Positions 8,732-16,590 of a DNA stretch of 50,368 nucleotides are shown one piece after another. Below the pieces are notes generated by a model, which was given only the letters and a program-made list of their open reading frames with translations, was not told where the DNA came from and made no database searches. Position numbers and translations under genes: made by a program. Numbering within the stretch: the stretch's first letter is position 1; each line of letters begins with the position of its first letter. The stretch comes from an uncultured Odoribacter sp. (GTDB lineage Bacteria > Bacteroidota > Bacteroidia > Bacteroidales > Marinifilaceae): contig CALUKE010000021.1 of NCBI GenBank assembly GCA_944321165.1, positions 1-50,368 of the forward strand, given 5' to 3'.

Positions 8732-8763
8732 AATCAACGGAATAATTATACCTGACGTTGATT
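8732..8763. promoter_or_regulatory. Inverted repeat, possible operator between divIC and arcC
   Basis: AATCAACG (8732-8739) and CGTTGATT (8756-8763) form a perfect 8-bp dyad with a 16-base AT-rich spacer in the 259-base divergent intergenic region. It lies about 60 bases upstream of the arcC -7 element. It may be a regulator binding site; I cannot name the regulator. Confidence 0.35.
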
Positions 8764-8824
8764 ATCAAACGTTTGCATTTGCTGAAAATCGTTATTTTGC
8801 TATTTTTTGAATAGCTTAATTTTC

Positions 8825-8832
8825 TAAATTTG
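8825..8832 (+). promoter_or_regulatory. Candidate -7 element of arcC
   Basis: TAAATTTG fits TAnnTTTG exactly. A TTTG lies 15 bases upstream (8806-8809), closer than the usual 19. An AG-rich GAGGAGGAAGAG tract follows in the roughly 95-base leader. Confidence 0.45.
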
Positions 8833-8928
8833 TAGAGGAGGAAGAGATTCCGAAAATGTAAAGGAATTAAATCTTTTGTCAGTTTTTGATTTTAAAATGA
8901 AATAAGATCGATTAAATAAGTGAAAAAT

Positions 8929-9888
8929 ATGGAAGAAAAGAAATTAGCCGTGATTGCTCTGGGGGGAAATGCTATTTTGAGGGGCAATCAGAAGGGAACC
9001 GTGGAAGAACAGAATCAGAATATTCGGGAAACCTTGGAAAATCTGATTTATCTGGTGCGGGAAGGATATAATTTGATCATTACCCACGGAAATGGTCCGC
9101 AGGTCGGAAATATTCTCATGAGTGATGATGCCGGTGTAAAAATGTATGGATTACCTCCGATGACTTTGGATATGTGTGTGGCTTATTCACAAGGACAGAT
9201 TGGTTATATGATTGAGAGAAACTTGCGGAATATTCTCCGTGAACACGGTTTGTACAGACATGTGGTTTCTATGATTTCTCAGGTAGTCGTTGACGAGCAC
9301 GATCCTGCTTTGCAGAATCCCACCAAACGGGTTGGAAAGATTTATAACCGTGAAGAAGCAGATAAATTGGCTGCAGAACATGGTTGGATATTTAAAGAGG
9401 AGATTAAAGTGGAAGGTGGATGGAGAAGAGTGGTTCCATCACCGGCTCCCATCGATTTTAAGAATGCGGCATTGGTGGAACGAATGGCCCGTGCCGGTAG
9501 TATTGTGATTACCGGTGGCGGTGGTGGAATACCGGTATATGTGGATAAGGATGGGATGCTCCAGCCGATAGAAGGGGTCATCGATAAAGACTTGGCTTCT
9601 GCGATGATTGCTGCCCGGGTGAAAGCGGATGAATTGTATATTTTAACCGATGTACCTTATATTTATAAGGATTTTCGTAAACCGACCCAGGAGATCCTGG
9701 AATTTTTGGATTATGCCGATACGGTAAAATATCTGGAGGCTGGAACTTTTGGGGAAGGCAGTATGGCTCCGAAAATCCGTGCATGCCTCGCTTTTGTTGA
9801 AAAAGGTGGCCAGAAGGCGGTGATCACCGAAGCTACCAAGCTGGAAGATCGGCGATATGGATCTAAGATTACCATGCATTATGATTAA
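8929..9888 (+). CDS. arcC: Carbamate kinase
   Basis: This enzyme transfers phosphate from carbamoyl phosphate to ADP, giving ATP, CO2 and ammonia: the energy-yielding last step of arginine/citrulline fermentation. The protein (319 residues from the ATG at 8929) has the amino-acid-kinase fold with VIALGGNAIL at the start, THGNGPQVGNI near residue 49, and VITGGGGGIPV, VIDKDLASA and FGEGSMAPK further on. A GTG three codons upstream is possible but the ATG fits the family N-terminus. Ornithine carbamoyltransferase follows after 70 bases. No arginine deiminase is present in the window. Confidence 0.95.
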   Translation: MEEKKLAVIALGGNAILRGNQKGTVEEQNQNIRETLENLIYLVREGYNLIITHGNGPQVGNILMSDDAGVKMYGLPPMTLDMCVAYSQGQIGYMIERNLRNILREHGLYRHVVSMISQVVVDEHDPALQNPTKRVGKIYNREEADKLAAEHGWIFKEEIKVEGGWRRVVPSPAPIDFKNAALVERMARAGSIVITGGGGGIPVYVDKDGMLQPIEGVIDKDLASAMIAARVKADELYILTDVPYIYKDFRKPTQEILEFLDYADTVKYLEAGTFGEGSMAPKIRACLAFVEKGGQKAVITEATKLEDRRYGSKITMHYD

Positions 9889-9902
9889 GTATATATTTTT
9901 TA

Positions 9903-9910
9903 TACATTTG
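9903..9910 (+). promoter_or_regulatory. Candidate internal -7 element before ornithine carbamoyltransferase
   Basis: TACATTTG matches TAnnTTTG in the 70-base gap after arcC, which could allow separate expression of the next gene. No clear -33 element is seen. Confidence 0.4.
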
Positions 9911-9958
9911 TGCATATTTAGAAAGCTATATTGAGAATTACTATTAAATAAAAAGATT

Positions 9959-10960
9959 ATGGCCTTTAATTTAAGAAACAGAAATTTTCTGAAGTTGTTG
10001 GACTTCACCCCGGCAGAAATTAAATACATGTTGGATTTGGCTGCCGATTTGAAAAAAGCAAAATATGCCGGAACAGAACAGCCTCGCATGAAAGGTAAAA
10101 ATATCGCATTAATATTTGAAAAAACCTCAACCCGTACCCGTTGTGCCTTTGAGGTGGCTGCTTCTGATCAGGGCGCTCATACGACTTATCTGGGACCGAC
10201 AGGATCACAGATCGGTGTGAAAGAGTCTATGAAAGATACTGCCCGTGTGCTTGGCAGAATGTATGATGGTATTGAGTACCGCGGATTTGACCAGGCAACG
10301 GTAGAAGAACTGGCAAAATATGCGGGTGTACCGGTATGGAACGGTTTGACCAATGAATTTCATCCGACTCAGATTCTGGCAGATTTTCTGACGATGTCAG
10401 AACATGTGGATAAACCTTTGAATCAGGTTTCTTATGCTTATTTGGGAGATGCCCGCTTCAATATGGGAAATTCATTGATGGTTGGTGGTGCCAAAATGGG
10501 AATGGATGTCCGTATTGTGGCTCCGAAAGCTTTACAACCGGATCCTCAGCTGATCGCTACTTGCCAGGAGATTGCCAAAGAAACGGGTGCAAAAGTTACG
10601 GTTACTGATGATGTGGCGGCTGGAGTGAAAGGATGTGATTTTCTGTATACCGATGTTTGGGTATCCATGGGTGAGCCTGCAGAGGTATGGGCCGAACGTA
10701 TTAAATTGTTGATGCCTTATCAGGTCAATGCCAAAGTAATGGAGATGACCGGTAACAAGAAATGTAAATTCATGCACTGCTTGCCTGCTTATCATAATCT
10801 TGAAACACAAGTGGGTCGGGATGTACATAAACAGTTCGGTCTGGATGGTATCGAAGTGACCGAAGAGGTATTCGAATCAGCCAATTCTATTGTTTTTGAC
10901 GAGGCTGAAAACCGGATGCATACCATCAAAGCCGTGATGGTGGCTACTTTGGGAGATTAA
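9959..10960 (+). CDS. argF: Ornithine carbamoyltransferase
   Basis: This enzyme interconverts ornithine + carbamoyl phosphate and citrulline + phosphate. The 333-residue protein has the carbamoyl-phosphate loop [15 protein letters not shown] (about residues 52-66), [12 protein letters not shown] near 136, and the ornithine-site HCLPAYH near 272, where catabolic and E. coli-type enzymes have HCLPAFH. These are signatures of a true ornithine enzyme; Bacteroides species use an N-succinylornithine version with altered loops. Position after carbamate kinase suggests citrulline breakdown for ATP, though it could serve arginine synthesis instead (arcB or argF). It ends at a strong terminator. Confidence 0.94.
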   Translation: MAFNLRNRNFLKLLDFTPAEIKYMLDLAADLKKAKYAGTEQPRMKGKNIALIFEKTSTRTRCAFEVAASDQGAHTTYLGPTGSQIGVKESMKDTARVLGRMYDGIEYRGFDQATVEELAKYAGVPVWNGLTNEFHPTQILADFLTMSEHVDKPLNQVSYAYLGDARFNMGNSLMVGGAKMGMDVRIVAPKALQPDPQLIATCQEIAKETGAKVTVTDDVAAGVKGCDFLYTDVWVSMGEPAEVWAERIKLLMPYQVNAKVMEMTGNKKCKFMHCLPAYHNLETQVGRDVHKQFGLDGIEVTEEVFESANSIVFDEAENRMHTIKAVMVATLGD

Positions 10961-10980
10961 AGTCTGTGATCATAAAAATT

Positions 10981-11028
10981 TTGGATGTGAATCCTCAAAA
11001 TGCTGAAGGGGTTCACATCCAATTTTTT
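10981..11028 (+). terminator. Intrinsic terminator after argF
   Basis: An 11-bp perfect stem (10981-10991 with 11012-11022), extended by further pairs in the loop, is followed by TTTTTT. Confidence 0.9.
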
Positions 11029-11054
11029 ATTGTTTGGGAGTTATTGGCAATTCG

Positions 11055-13049
11055 TTATTTTTTCTTCAGGTTTTTCTGAAATTTGTAAATGCTAAAACTG
11101 TAAGGAGAAAGGGTTTGTTGCAGGGTGTGGCCGGAAATGTTGATTGGAAATTCTTCCGGTTGTATCGCCAGCGGATGATCCAAGGTATTATCCAAGGTTT
11201 GCTCGTCTGCATGGAGCCGAATGCATTTCCCTATACTCAGACCTTCTTGGGATTTTAAACCATCGAAATGCAGTGTAATCGCTTGAGGTCGGTCGGAAGT
11301 ATTTACCACCTTGACGATGATTTCTTGGGTGGTATTGTCCCAGACGGCGCTGGCAAAAAGTCCGTCTTGATCTTCATTGCCGGCTACGGGTTTTTGATTC
11401 ATTGTCAGCGGAAGTACATGACTTCCTTTGTTTCGCGAAAAGAGTTGTTGAACATAATAACTGCTGGTACGTACGCATTGAAGGTTGTCGAACCAAATCA
11501 TGTCCGGCCGCCATTGCCAGCCTTCGATGTGGGCAAGAAGGGGCGCATAGGTGGCCATGTGAACGATGTCTGCATTTCTTTCCAAACCGGTCATGAAGGC
11601 TGCTTCCAGAAGTGCCGCATGGAAATGATTCCATTTTTTCCCTTGTCCGTGACAGGCGTATTCGCCGGCAAATACTTTCGGCCCTTTACGATCATAATGG
11701 TCGTAACGATTTCCTTGTGACAGGAACCATTTTTCCGGACGATAAAAATGTTCGTCTACCAGGTCGACTTGTAAGCGTTTCATTTCCGGCCACAGGTAAT
11801 CAAATTGTTCCCCTTCGGAATTGGGGCCGGAACTACCGATGATTTGTATTTCCGGATGGGCTTTCCGGATGGCTTGTACAAAGAGTTCCAAGCGTTCGAC
11901 ATATTCGGGGCCCCATTGTTCGTTGCCAATGGCGATGAACTTTAAATGAAAAGGGTTCGGATGCCCCATTTCTGCCCGTATTTTTCCCCATTCACTGTCG
12001 GGTGTGCCATTGGCAAATTCAATCAGATCAAGAGCATCCTGAATGTATGGATCGAGTTCTTTCAGGGAGGCATGAGCTGAAGCATCGCTGTTTTGATATT
12101 GACAAGCCAGACCGCAATTCAATACCGGCAGAGGGGCAGCTCCGATTTCTTCTGCCAGCTGGAAGAATTCGAAGAAGCCCAGACCGTAGCTTTGGTAGTA
12201 ATCCGGGAAGAAACGATAAGTAAAAGTGTAATGCCATCTGTTTTCATTCAATGGACGGTTTTCGACTGGACCGATGCTGTTTTTCCAGTTGTAACGAGTA
12301 CCTAAATCGGTGCCTTCGACGATACAACCGCCGGGGAAACGAAATACGCCGGGCCGTATATCGTAGAGGGCTTGCACCAAGTCTTTGCGTAAACCATTTT
12401 CATGTCCTCGCCAGGTGTCTACCGGAAATAAAGAAAGATGTTCCAGGTCTACGACTGTGTTGGAGGTCAGGAATACGCGCAGGACTGCTTCGGCTTCTGT
12501 CGTGTTGGGCTGGAGAATTACCTGATATTTTTTCCATTCCGGGGAATCTATACTTAATTCGGCCTGTGCAATGCTTTGATTTTCTGCATTTGCACCGGGA
12601 ATGGCTAATTCAATCCGAAGTCTGCCTTGTTCTTGTCCCTGCGGAAGGCGGGCCCATACACTGAAACGATAGGATTCGTCTTTTTTGACCCCGATACCGA
12701 AAAAACCTTCGTTTTCGAGTCCTGTCCATTTCTGTGAATGTCCGGAGGGTGATAAGCGTATGTAGTGCGGATTGCGAGGAAAGGGACCGTCGTCGAGAAG
12801 ATCGATTTTCCCAAATGTTTTCCAACCCATCAAGGCTTGTGGAAATTCAAATGAGCGGTTTTTGATAAGTTCGGCATATAATCCGCCGTCTGCACCGTAA
12901 TTGATATCTTCAAAGAAAAGTCCATACATGGTGGGCTGAATTGTTGCACCGGCTTTGTCGGTTGCGATGGTCATTTCGTGTGTTTGACCGATGGCACAGA
13001 ATGATGTGCATAGAAATAGCGGAATGAGTAGGTTGTAGATTTTAAACAT
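11055..13049 (-). CDS. abfA: Secreted alpha-L-arabinofuranosidase, GH51
   Basis: This enzyme releases terminal arabinofuranose from arabinan, arabinoxylan or arabinogalactan. From the ATG at 13049 the protein has 664 residues with a signal peptide (about 1-22, ending FCAIGQ). The order is an N-terminal GLFFEDINYGADGGLYAEL segment, a carbohydrate-binding-like beta domain (about 120-220), the GH51 barrel, and a C-terminal beta domain. The acid/base Glu is E377 in IGNEQWG and the likely nucleophile is E463 in FAGEYACHG. The upstream in-frame TTG would spoil the signal peptide. It stands alone, with no SusC/D or other glycosidase beside it, so it probably acts as an isolated periplasmic or surface enzyme. 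Confidence 0.94.
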   Translation of the reverse strand: MFKIYNLLIPLFLCTSFCAIGQTHEMTIATDKAGATIQPTMYGLFFEDINYGADGGLYAELIKNRSFEFPQALMGWKTFGKIDLLDDGPFPRNPHYIRLSPSGHSQKWTGLENEGFFGIGVKKDESYRFSVWARLPQGQEQGRLRIELAIPGANAENQSIAQAELSIDSPEWKKYQVILQPNTTEAEAVLRVFLTSNTVVDLEHLSLFPVDTWRGHENGLRKDLVQALYDIRPGVFRFPGGCIVEGTDLGTRYNWKNSIGPVENRPLNENRWHYTFTYRFFPDYYQSYGLGFFEFFQLAEEIGAAPLPVLNCGLACQYQNSDASAHASLKELDPYIQDALDLIEFANGTPDSEWGKIRAEMGHPNPFHLKFIAIGNEQWGPEYVERLELFVQAIRKAHPEIQIIGSSGPNSEGEQFDYLWPEMKRLQVDLVDEHFYRPEKWFLSQGNRYDHYDRKGPKVFAGEYACHGQGKKWNHFHAALLEAAFMTGLERNADIVHMATYAPLLAHIEGWQWRPDMIWFDNLQCVRTSSYYVQQLFSRNKGSHVLPLTMNQKPVAGNEDQDGLFASAVWDNTTQEIIVKVVNTSDRPQAITLHFDGLKSQEGLSIGKCIRLHADEQTLDNTLDHPLAIQPEEFPINISGHTLQQTLSPYSFSIYKFQKNLKKK

Positions 13050-13141
13050 TGCTTTGTAAAGTTTAGTTATTTTGCAATAATACAACCAAAATTTTATTTT
13101 CCGATGCAGAAATTCAGAAAAATGTATTTTTTACGTTTAAT

Positions 13142-13558
13142 TTAATCCTTATACTGGGTAGTGGAGGTTAAATAGGAAACAAAGGATAGGGGAAGGATGA
13201 TATTTTCAATTTTCAGTGCTTTGTCAAACAGAGGTGCGATTTCTTCATCGCGAAAACCGGCAATGCCGCAGCCGATGCGTGTGACCCAAAATGTATATTC
13301 GGGATGTGTTTGGGCAAATTTGATGAAGTCATCCACATAAGGTTTTATGGTTTCTACTCCTCCTTGCATGGTGGGTATGGCGTATGACTGTCCTTGCAGA
13401 CCGACACCTTGTCCCCAGATTGCTCCAAATTTTTCTACTGCCGTTCTGGCTGCACCACCGGCATGGAAACCGTTCAGATTACTTCCGAAAACAAAGATTT
13501 CATGGGATTTTAGTGCTGTTATTTTTTCGGGTGTGTAGATGGTGCGAGAATTTTTCAT
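13142..13558 (-). CDS. Macro-domain-like protein of unknown function
   Basis: This 138-residue protein has the pattern EIFVFGSNLNGFHAGGAART (about residues 19-38), GLQGQSYAIPTM and TRIGCGIAGF near residue 95. The order GSN-GGAA-GCGIAGF resembles the ribose/phosphate-binding loops of macro domains and a small family often annotated from phages (A1S_2505-like). It may therefore bind or hydrolyse an ADP-ribose-like ligand; this is inferred from the motif only. It is cytosolic, with no signal peptide. It lies 82 bases downstream of the deaminase gene on the same strand, with a GC-rich hairpin between. Confidence 0.75.
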   Translation of the reverse strand: MKNSRTIYTPEKITALKSHEIFVFGSNLNGFHAGGAARTAVEKFGAIWGQGVGLQGQSYAIPTMQGGVETIKPYVDDFIKFAQTHPEYTFWVTRIGCGIAGFRDEEIAPLFDKALKIENIILPLSFVSYLTSTTQYKD

Positions 13559-13595
13559 TGGTTATTTTTTGAATATTATTTGTTTTTGTAGGGTT

Positions 13596-13641
13596 GCCTT
13601 TTGTGGCTGGGACGCCTGTCCGGGCAGCACCACAGAAAGGC
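13596..13641. repeat. GC-rich imperfect palindrome
   Basis: GCCTTTTGTGG pairs with CCACAGAAAGGC (one bulge), and the inner GGGAC/GTCC also pairs, giving a roughly 46-base hairpin between the deaminase stop codon and the macro-like gene. It is more GC-rich than its surroundings and has no U-run on either side, so it is not a classic terminator. It may be a REP-like palindrome. Confidence 0.5.
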
Positions 13642-14174
13642 TAATACTTGATTTTGTCTTCCTTTTTCTCCCAAAGCTGAAATGCTTTTATGGCTTCGTT
13701 TTCCAGCAGGATTTCCGATGGCAGTTGCCGTTTTTCTTTCGGTAACTCCAGCTCATCGTAGATAAAGGAATCGTCGAAACCGATATTCTTGGCATCGGTT
13801 TTATTATTTCCATAATAAATTTTGTCTATATGTGCCCAATAGATGGCACCCAAACACATGGGACAGGGTTCACAGGAGGTGTAGAGTTCGTATCCGCTCA
13901 GATCAAAGGTGCCCAATTTTTCACAGGCGGCACGTATGGCGCTGACTTCTGCATGGGCGGTTGGGTCGTTGTTGGCTGTCACCCGATTTACGCCGGTTGC
14001 GACGATTTTGCCATCTTTGGCGATCACGGCTCCGAAAGGGCCTCCGCCATTTTTAACATTTTCGATGGACAGTTCAATGGCTTTTCGCATCAATTCTTCT
14101 TTGGTCATGGTTGTATTTTTATTTTCATTACAGGCGACGAGAAAAAGAAGTACAATAGAGAATAGGTAACGCAT
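13641..14174 (-). CDS. guaD: Guanine deaminase-like protein with a lipoprotein signal
   Basis: The 177-residue protein has a cytidine-deaminase fold closest to Bacillus-type guanine deaminase (guanine to xanthine plus ammonia). It shows GGGPFGAVIAKDGKI, the zinc/proton-shuttle motif NDPTAHAEVSAIRAAC, the zinc cysteines in SCEPCPMCLGAIYWA, and FDDSFIYDE. From the ATG at 14174 the first 15 residues read MRYLFSIVLLFLVAC, a convincing lipoprotein signal, which would place the enzyme outside the cytosol. A start at the internal ATG (14108, MTKEELMRKA) would give the usual cytosolic 155-residue form. I favour the longer start because a signal and lipobox are unlikely by chance, but both may be used. 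Confidence 0.85.
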   Translation of the reverse strand: MRYLFSIVLLFLVACNENKNTTMTKEELMRKAIELSIENVKNGGGPFGAVIAKDGKIVATGVNRVTANNDPTAHAEVSAIRAACEKLGTFDLSGYELYTSCEPCPMCLGAIYWAHIDKIYYGNNKTDAKNIGFDDSFIYDELELPKEKRQLPSEILLENEAIKAFQLWEKKEDKIKY

Positions 14175-14269
14175 ATTTTCCCAAAAAAGGAATCTGTTTT
14201 TTGAGGGTTGTGCAAACATAGACGATGATTTTGGGTGTTTGGGGACTGTTTTATGTTTATAAGAACACG

Positions 14270-14300
14270 AAAGCCCTGAAATTTTGACTTTCAGAGCTTT
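14270..14300 (-). terminator. Hairpin terminator after tRNA-Asp
   Basis: A 12-bp stem (14270-14281 with 14289-14300, one wobble pair) begins 9 bases beyond the tRNA 3' end on the reverse strand. The 3' arm ends in TTT but no long U-run follows. Confidence 0.65.
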
Positions 14301-14308
14301 CTTTGTCG

Positions 14309-14382
14309 CGGTGCGGACGGGACTCGAACCCGCGACCCCAGGCGTGACAGGCCTGTATTCTAACCAGCTGAACTACCGCACC
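14309..14382 (-). tRNA. tRNA-Asp (anticodon GUC)
   Basis: The reverse strand gives a 74-base cloverleaf. The acceptor GGTGCGG (from 14382) pairs with CCGCACC (14316-14310), with discriminator G at 14309. The D-arm reads TAGTTCAGCTGGTTAGAA, the anticodon arm CAGGCCTGTCACGCCTG with GTC in the loop, and the T-arm GCGGGTTCGAGTCCCGT. The CCA end is not encoded. Confidence 0.96.
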
Positions 14383-14430
14383 TTTTTTGAATTTGCATCA
14401 AACAACCGCTGTTGTTCTCAATTGCGAGTG

Positions 14431-14461
14431 CAAATGTAGGATGTTTTTTTGAATCTGCAAA
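14431..14461 (-). promoter_or_regulatory. Promoter of tRNA-Asp, perfect Bacteroidetes consensus
   Basis: On the reverse strand TTTG (14461-14458), exactly 19 bases, then TACATTTG (14438-14431) match the primary-sigma consensus TTTG-N19-TAnnTTTG. Transcription would begin near 14424, about 40 bases before the tRNA. Confidence 0.75.
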
Positions 14462-14602
14462 TATTTTTTGAAAAAAAGAGAAGATTTTTTCTGTAATGAT
14501 TTAATTCCTGTACATAAGAGGCTTTTAATGAGTATGTTTGAAAAATGCCAAGAAAGTGAAAAATAAATGTGAAGAAAGAATAGGCATCTTTGACTTTTTA
14601 AT

Positions 14603-14610
14603 TAACTTTG
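14603..14610 (+). promoter_or_regulatory. Candidate -7 element of gcvH
   Basis: TAACTTTG matches TAnnTTTG and lies about 100 bases before the gcvH start. The -33 region does not match. Confidence 0.45.
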
Positions 14611-14711
14611 GCCTTGGAGAAAAACAATCGGCTTGCTGATTGGGGAAAATGATCAGTTTGGAAACGGATTGATCGGTAAATTTTTAAATTATTAAATCTA
14701 AATCATTAATA

Positions 14712-15086
14712 ATGAACGTACCAGCAGAATTAAAGTACACCAAAGAACACGAATGGATTCGTGTGGAAGGTGAGGAAGCAGTTGTAGGAATTACTGATTA
14801 TGCTCAAAGTCAATTGGGCGATATCGTTTTCGTTGAATGTGAAACGGTAGGTGATGCATTGGAGGCCGGTGAGACTTTCGGTACTATCGAAGCTGTAAAG
14901 ACTGTTTCTGACCTTTATTTACCGGTGGGCGGTGAAGTGCTTGAATTTAATGAAGAACTTGAGAGCGAACCGGAATTGGTCAATAAAGATCCGTATGGAA
15001 AAGGTTGGATCGTAAAAATTAAAATCACGGATGATGCAGAATTGGATGGACTGTTGAGTGCAGATGCTTATAAAGCCATCATTTAA
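14712..15086 (+). CDS. gcvH: Glycine cleavage system H protein
   Basis: GcvH carries the lipoyl arm that shuttles the aminomethyl group between the P, T and L proteins of glycine cleavage. The 124-residue protein is full length. It starts [14 protein letters not shown], and the lipoyl-lysine is K63 in [12 protein letters not shown], with the following [11 protein letters not shown] typical of the family. It has its own promoter and terminator. No gcvP, gcvT or lipoyl-transfer gene lies nearby, so gcvH is a single-gene unit here. It is cytosolic. Confidence 0.97.
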   Translation: MNVPAELKYTKEHEWIRVEGEEAVVGITDYAQSQLGDIVFVECETVGDALEAGETFGTIEAVKTVSDLYLPVGGEVLEFNEELESEPELVNKDPYGKGWIVKIKITDDAELDGLLSADAYKAII

Positions 15087-15105
15087 TGCTGATTGAAGAG
15101 ATATG

Positions 15106-15143
15106 AAGAGCTGTATTTTCTCCCGATGATACAGCTCTTTTTG
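15106..15143 (+). terminator. Intrinsic terminator after gcvH
   Basis: AGAGCTGTAT (15107-15116) pairs with ATACAGCTCT (15129-15138), followed by TTTTTG. Confidence 0.88.
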
Positions 15144-15176
15144 TAAATTTTTGTATGATATTTAAAATTCGACGAC

Positions 15177-16559
15177 ATGACTCTGATAAAATCGATTTCT
15201 GGTATTCGTGGTACTGTAGGAGGGCGTCCGGGGGATAACTTAACACCCTTGGATATTGTAAAATTTGTTTCTGCTTATGCGACTTGGTTAAAACAGGGAG
15301 CTGCTAAGGAAAAGGCGAAGATTGTATTGGGAAGAGACGCTCGGGTTTCCGGTGACATGTATGCGAAATTAGTCGCTGCTACATTGACGGGTTTGGGGCA
15401 TGATGTGGTAAATATCGGATTGGCGACGACTCCGACGACGGAAATGGCAGTTACGGCTGAAAAGGCCGATGGGGGCATTATATTGACTGCTAGTCATAAT
15501 CCGAAACAATGGAATGCTTTGAAATTGTTGAATAATCAGGGGGAATTCTTATCTGCAGCCGATGGTGAGCAGGTATTGAAATTAGCCGAACAAGAAGAAT
15601 TTGATTATGCGGAAGTGGATGATCTGGGGCATGTGATTGAGAAAGATTATACTCAATATCATATCGATCAGGTGTTGGCTTTGAAGTTGGTGAATCGGGA
15701 TGCGATTGCCCGGGCAAATTTGAAAGTGGTGGTGGATGCTGTGAATTCGGTCGGCGGAGTGGTCATACCGGCTCTTTTGAAGGCTTTGGGGATAAAAGAG
15801 ATTGTTGAATTGAATTGCGAACCGACGGGGAAGTTCGCGCATAATCCGGAACCTATACCGGAGAATTTGACTCAGATTGCTTCTACAATGAAAGAGGTCG
15901 GTGCTGATCTGGGCATTGTCGTAGATCCGGATGTTGACCGTTTGGCCTTGATTTCTGAAAATGGAGAGATGTTCGGTGAGGAGTATACTTTGGTAACTGT
16001 CGCTGATTATGTATTGAAACACACGCCAGGAAATACCGTTTCAAATCTGTCATCTTCACGGGCATTGAAAGATGTGACGGAAAAATACAAACAACAGTAT
16101 CATGCTGCGGCAGTCGGTGAAGTGAATGTGGTGGCCGAAATGAAAAGAACGCGAGCTGTTATCGGTGGTGAAGGCAATGGTGGGGTGATTTATCCGGAAA
16201 TTCATTATGGCAGAGATGCTTTGGTGGGTGTGGCTTTGTTTCTTTCCCATTATGTCGCAGAAGGGAAAAAAATGACAGCCTTGAAAAGTTGTTACCCCTC
16301 TTATTTTATTTCTAAAAATAAGATGACCCTTTCTCCAGGGATGGATGTGGACAAGATTTTGAATGGTTTGAAAAAGAAATATGCAAACGAAAAGGTGACG
16401 GATGTTGATGGGGTGAAGATTGATTTTGTACAGGGATGGGTACATTTGCGGAAGTCAAATACCGAACCGATTATTCGTATCTATTCGGAAGCCAAGGATG
16501 AAGTTGCGGCCAATCAGCTTGCAGAAGAGGTGATTCAGACAGCTAAAAGTTTATTGTAA
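15177..16559 (+). CDS. glmM: Phosphoglucosamine mutase / phosphohexomutase
   Basis: This alpha-D-phosphohexomutase probably converts glucosamine 6-phosphate to glucosamine 1-phosphate for peptidoglycan and LPS precursors. The 460-residue protein has four domains. The catalytic phosphoserine is S106 in TASHNP, the Mg loop is DPDVDRL near residue 246, the sugar-binding loop is GEGNGGVIYP near 333, and the phosphate-binding end has RKSNTEPIIRIYSEA near 425. Phosphomannomutase activity cannot be excluded, as the family overlaps in specificity. It follows gcvH after a terminator and ends at a terminator shared with the convergent rlmI. Confidence 0.92.
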   Translation: MTLIKSISGIRGTVGGRPGDNLTPLDIVKFVSAYATWLKQGAAKEKAKIVLGRDARVSGDMYAKLVAATLTGLGHDVVNIGLATTPTTEMAVTAEKADGGIILTASHNPKQWNALKLLNNQGEFLSAADGEQVLKLAEQEEFDYAEVDDLGHVIEKDYTQYHIDQVLALKLVNRDAIARANLKVVVDAVNSVGGVVIPALLKALGIKEIVELNCEPTGKFAHNPEPIPENLTQIASTMKEVGADLGIVVDPDVDRLALISENGEMFGEEYTLVTVADYVLKHTPGNTVSNLSSSRALKDVTEKYKQQYHAAAVGEVNVVAEMKRTRAVIGGEGNGGVIYPEIHYGRDALVGVALFLSHYVAEGKKMTALKSCYPSYFISKNKMTLSPGMDVDKILNGLKKKYANEKVTDVDGVKIDFVQGWVHLRKSNTEPIIRIYSEAKDEVAANQLAEEVIQTAKSLL

Positions 16560-16562
16560 AAG

Positions 16563-16590
16563 AAAAGGGCCGCGGTCAGCGGCCTTTATT
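16563..16590. terminator. Bidirectional terminator between glmM and rlmI
   Basis: GGCCGC (16568-16573) pairs with GCGGCC (16579-16584), with A-run before and T-run after. It overlaps the last bases of the reverse-strand gene. Confidence 0.75.

Larger units (their letters stand above)
14383..14711. other. Intergenic region between tRNA-Asp and gcvH
   Basis: About 330 bases hold two divergent promoters (separate entries) and a small palindrome AACAACCGCTGTTGTT at 14401-14416, downstream of the tRNA transcription start. No open reading frame is convincing. I looked for a glycine riboswitch in the gcvH leader and did not see one. Confidence 0.6.

Noticed and set aside
14611..14711. Glycine riboswitch in the gcvH leader
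   Set aside because: I see none of the conserved glycine-aptamer segments; only two weak AT-rich dyads.
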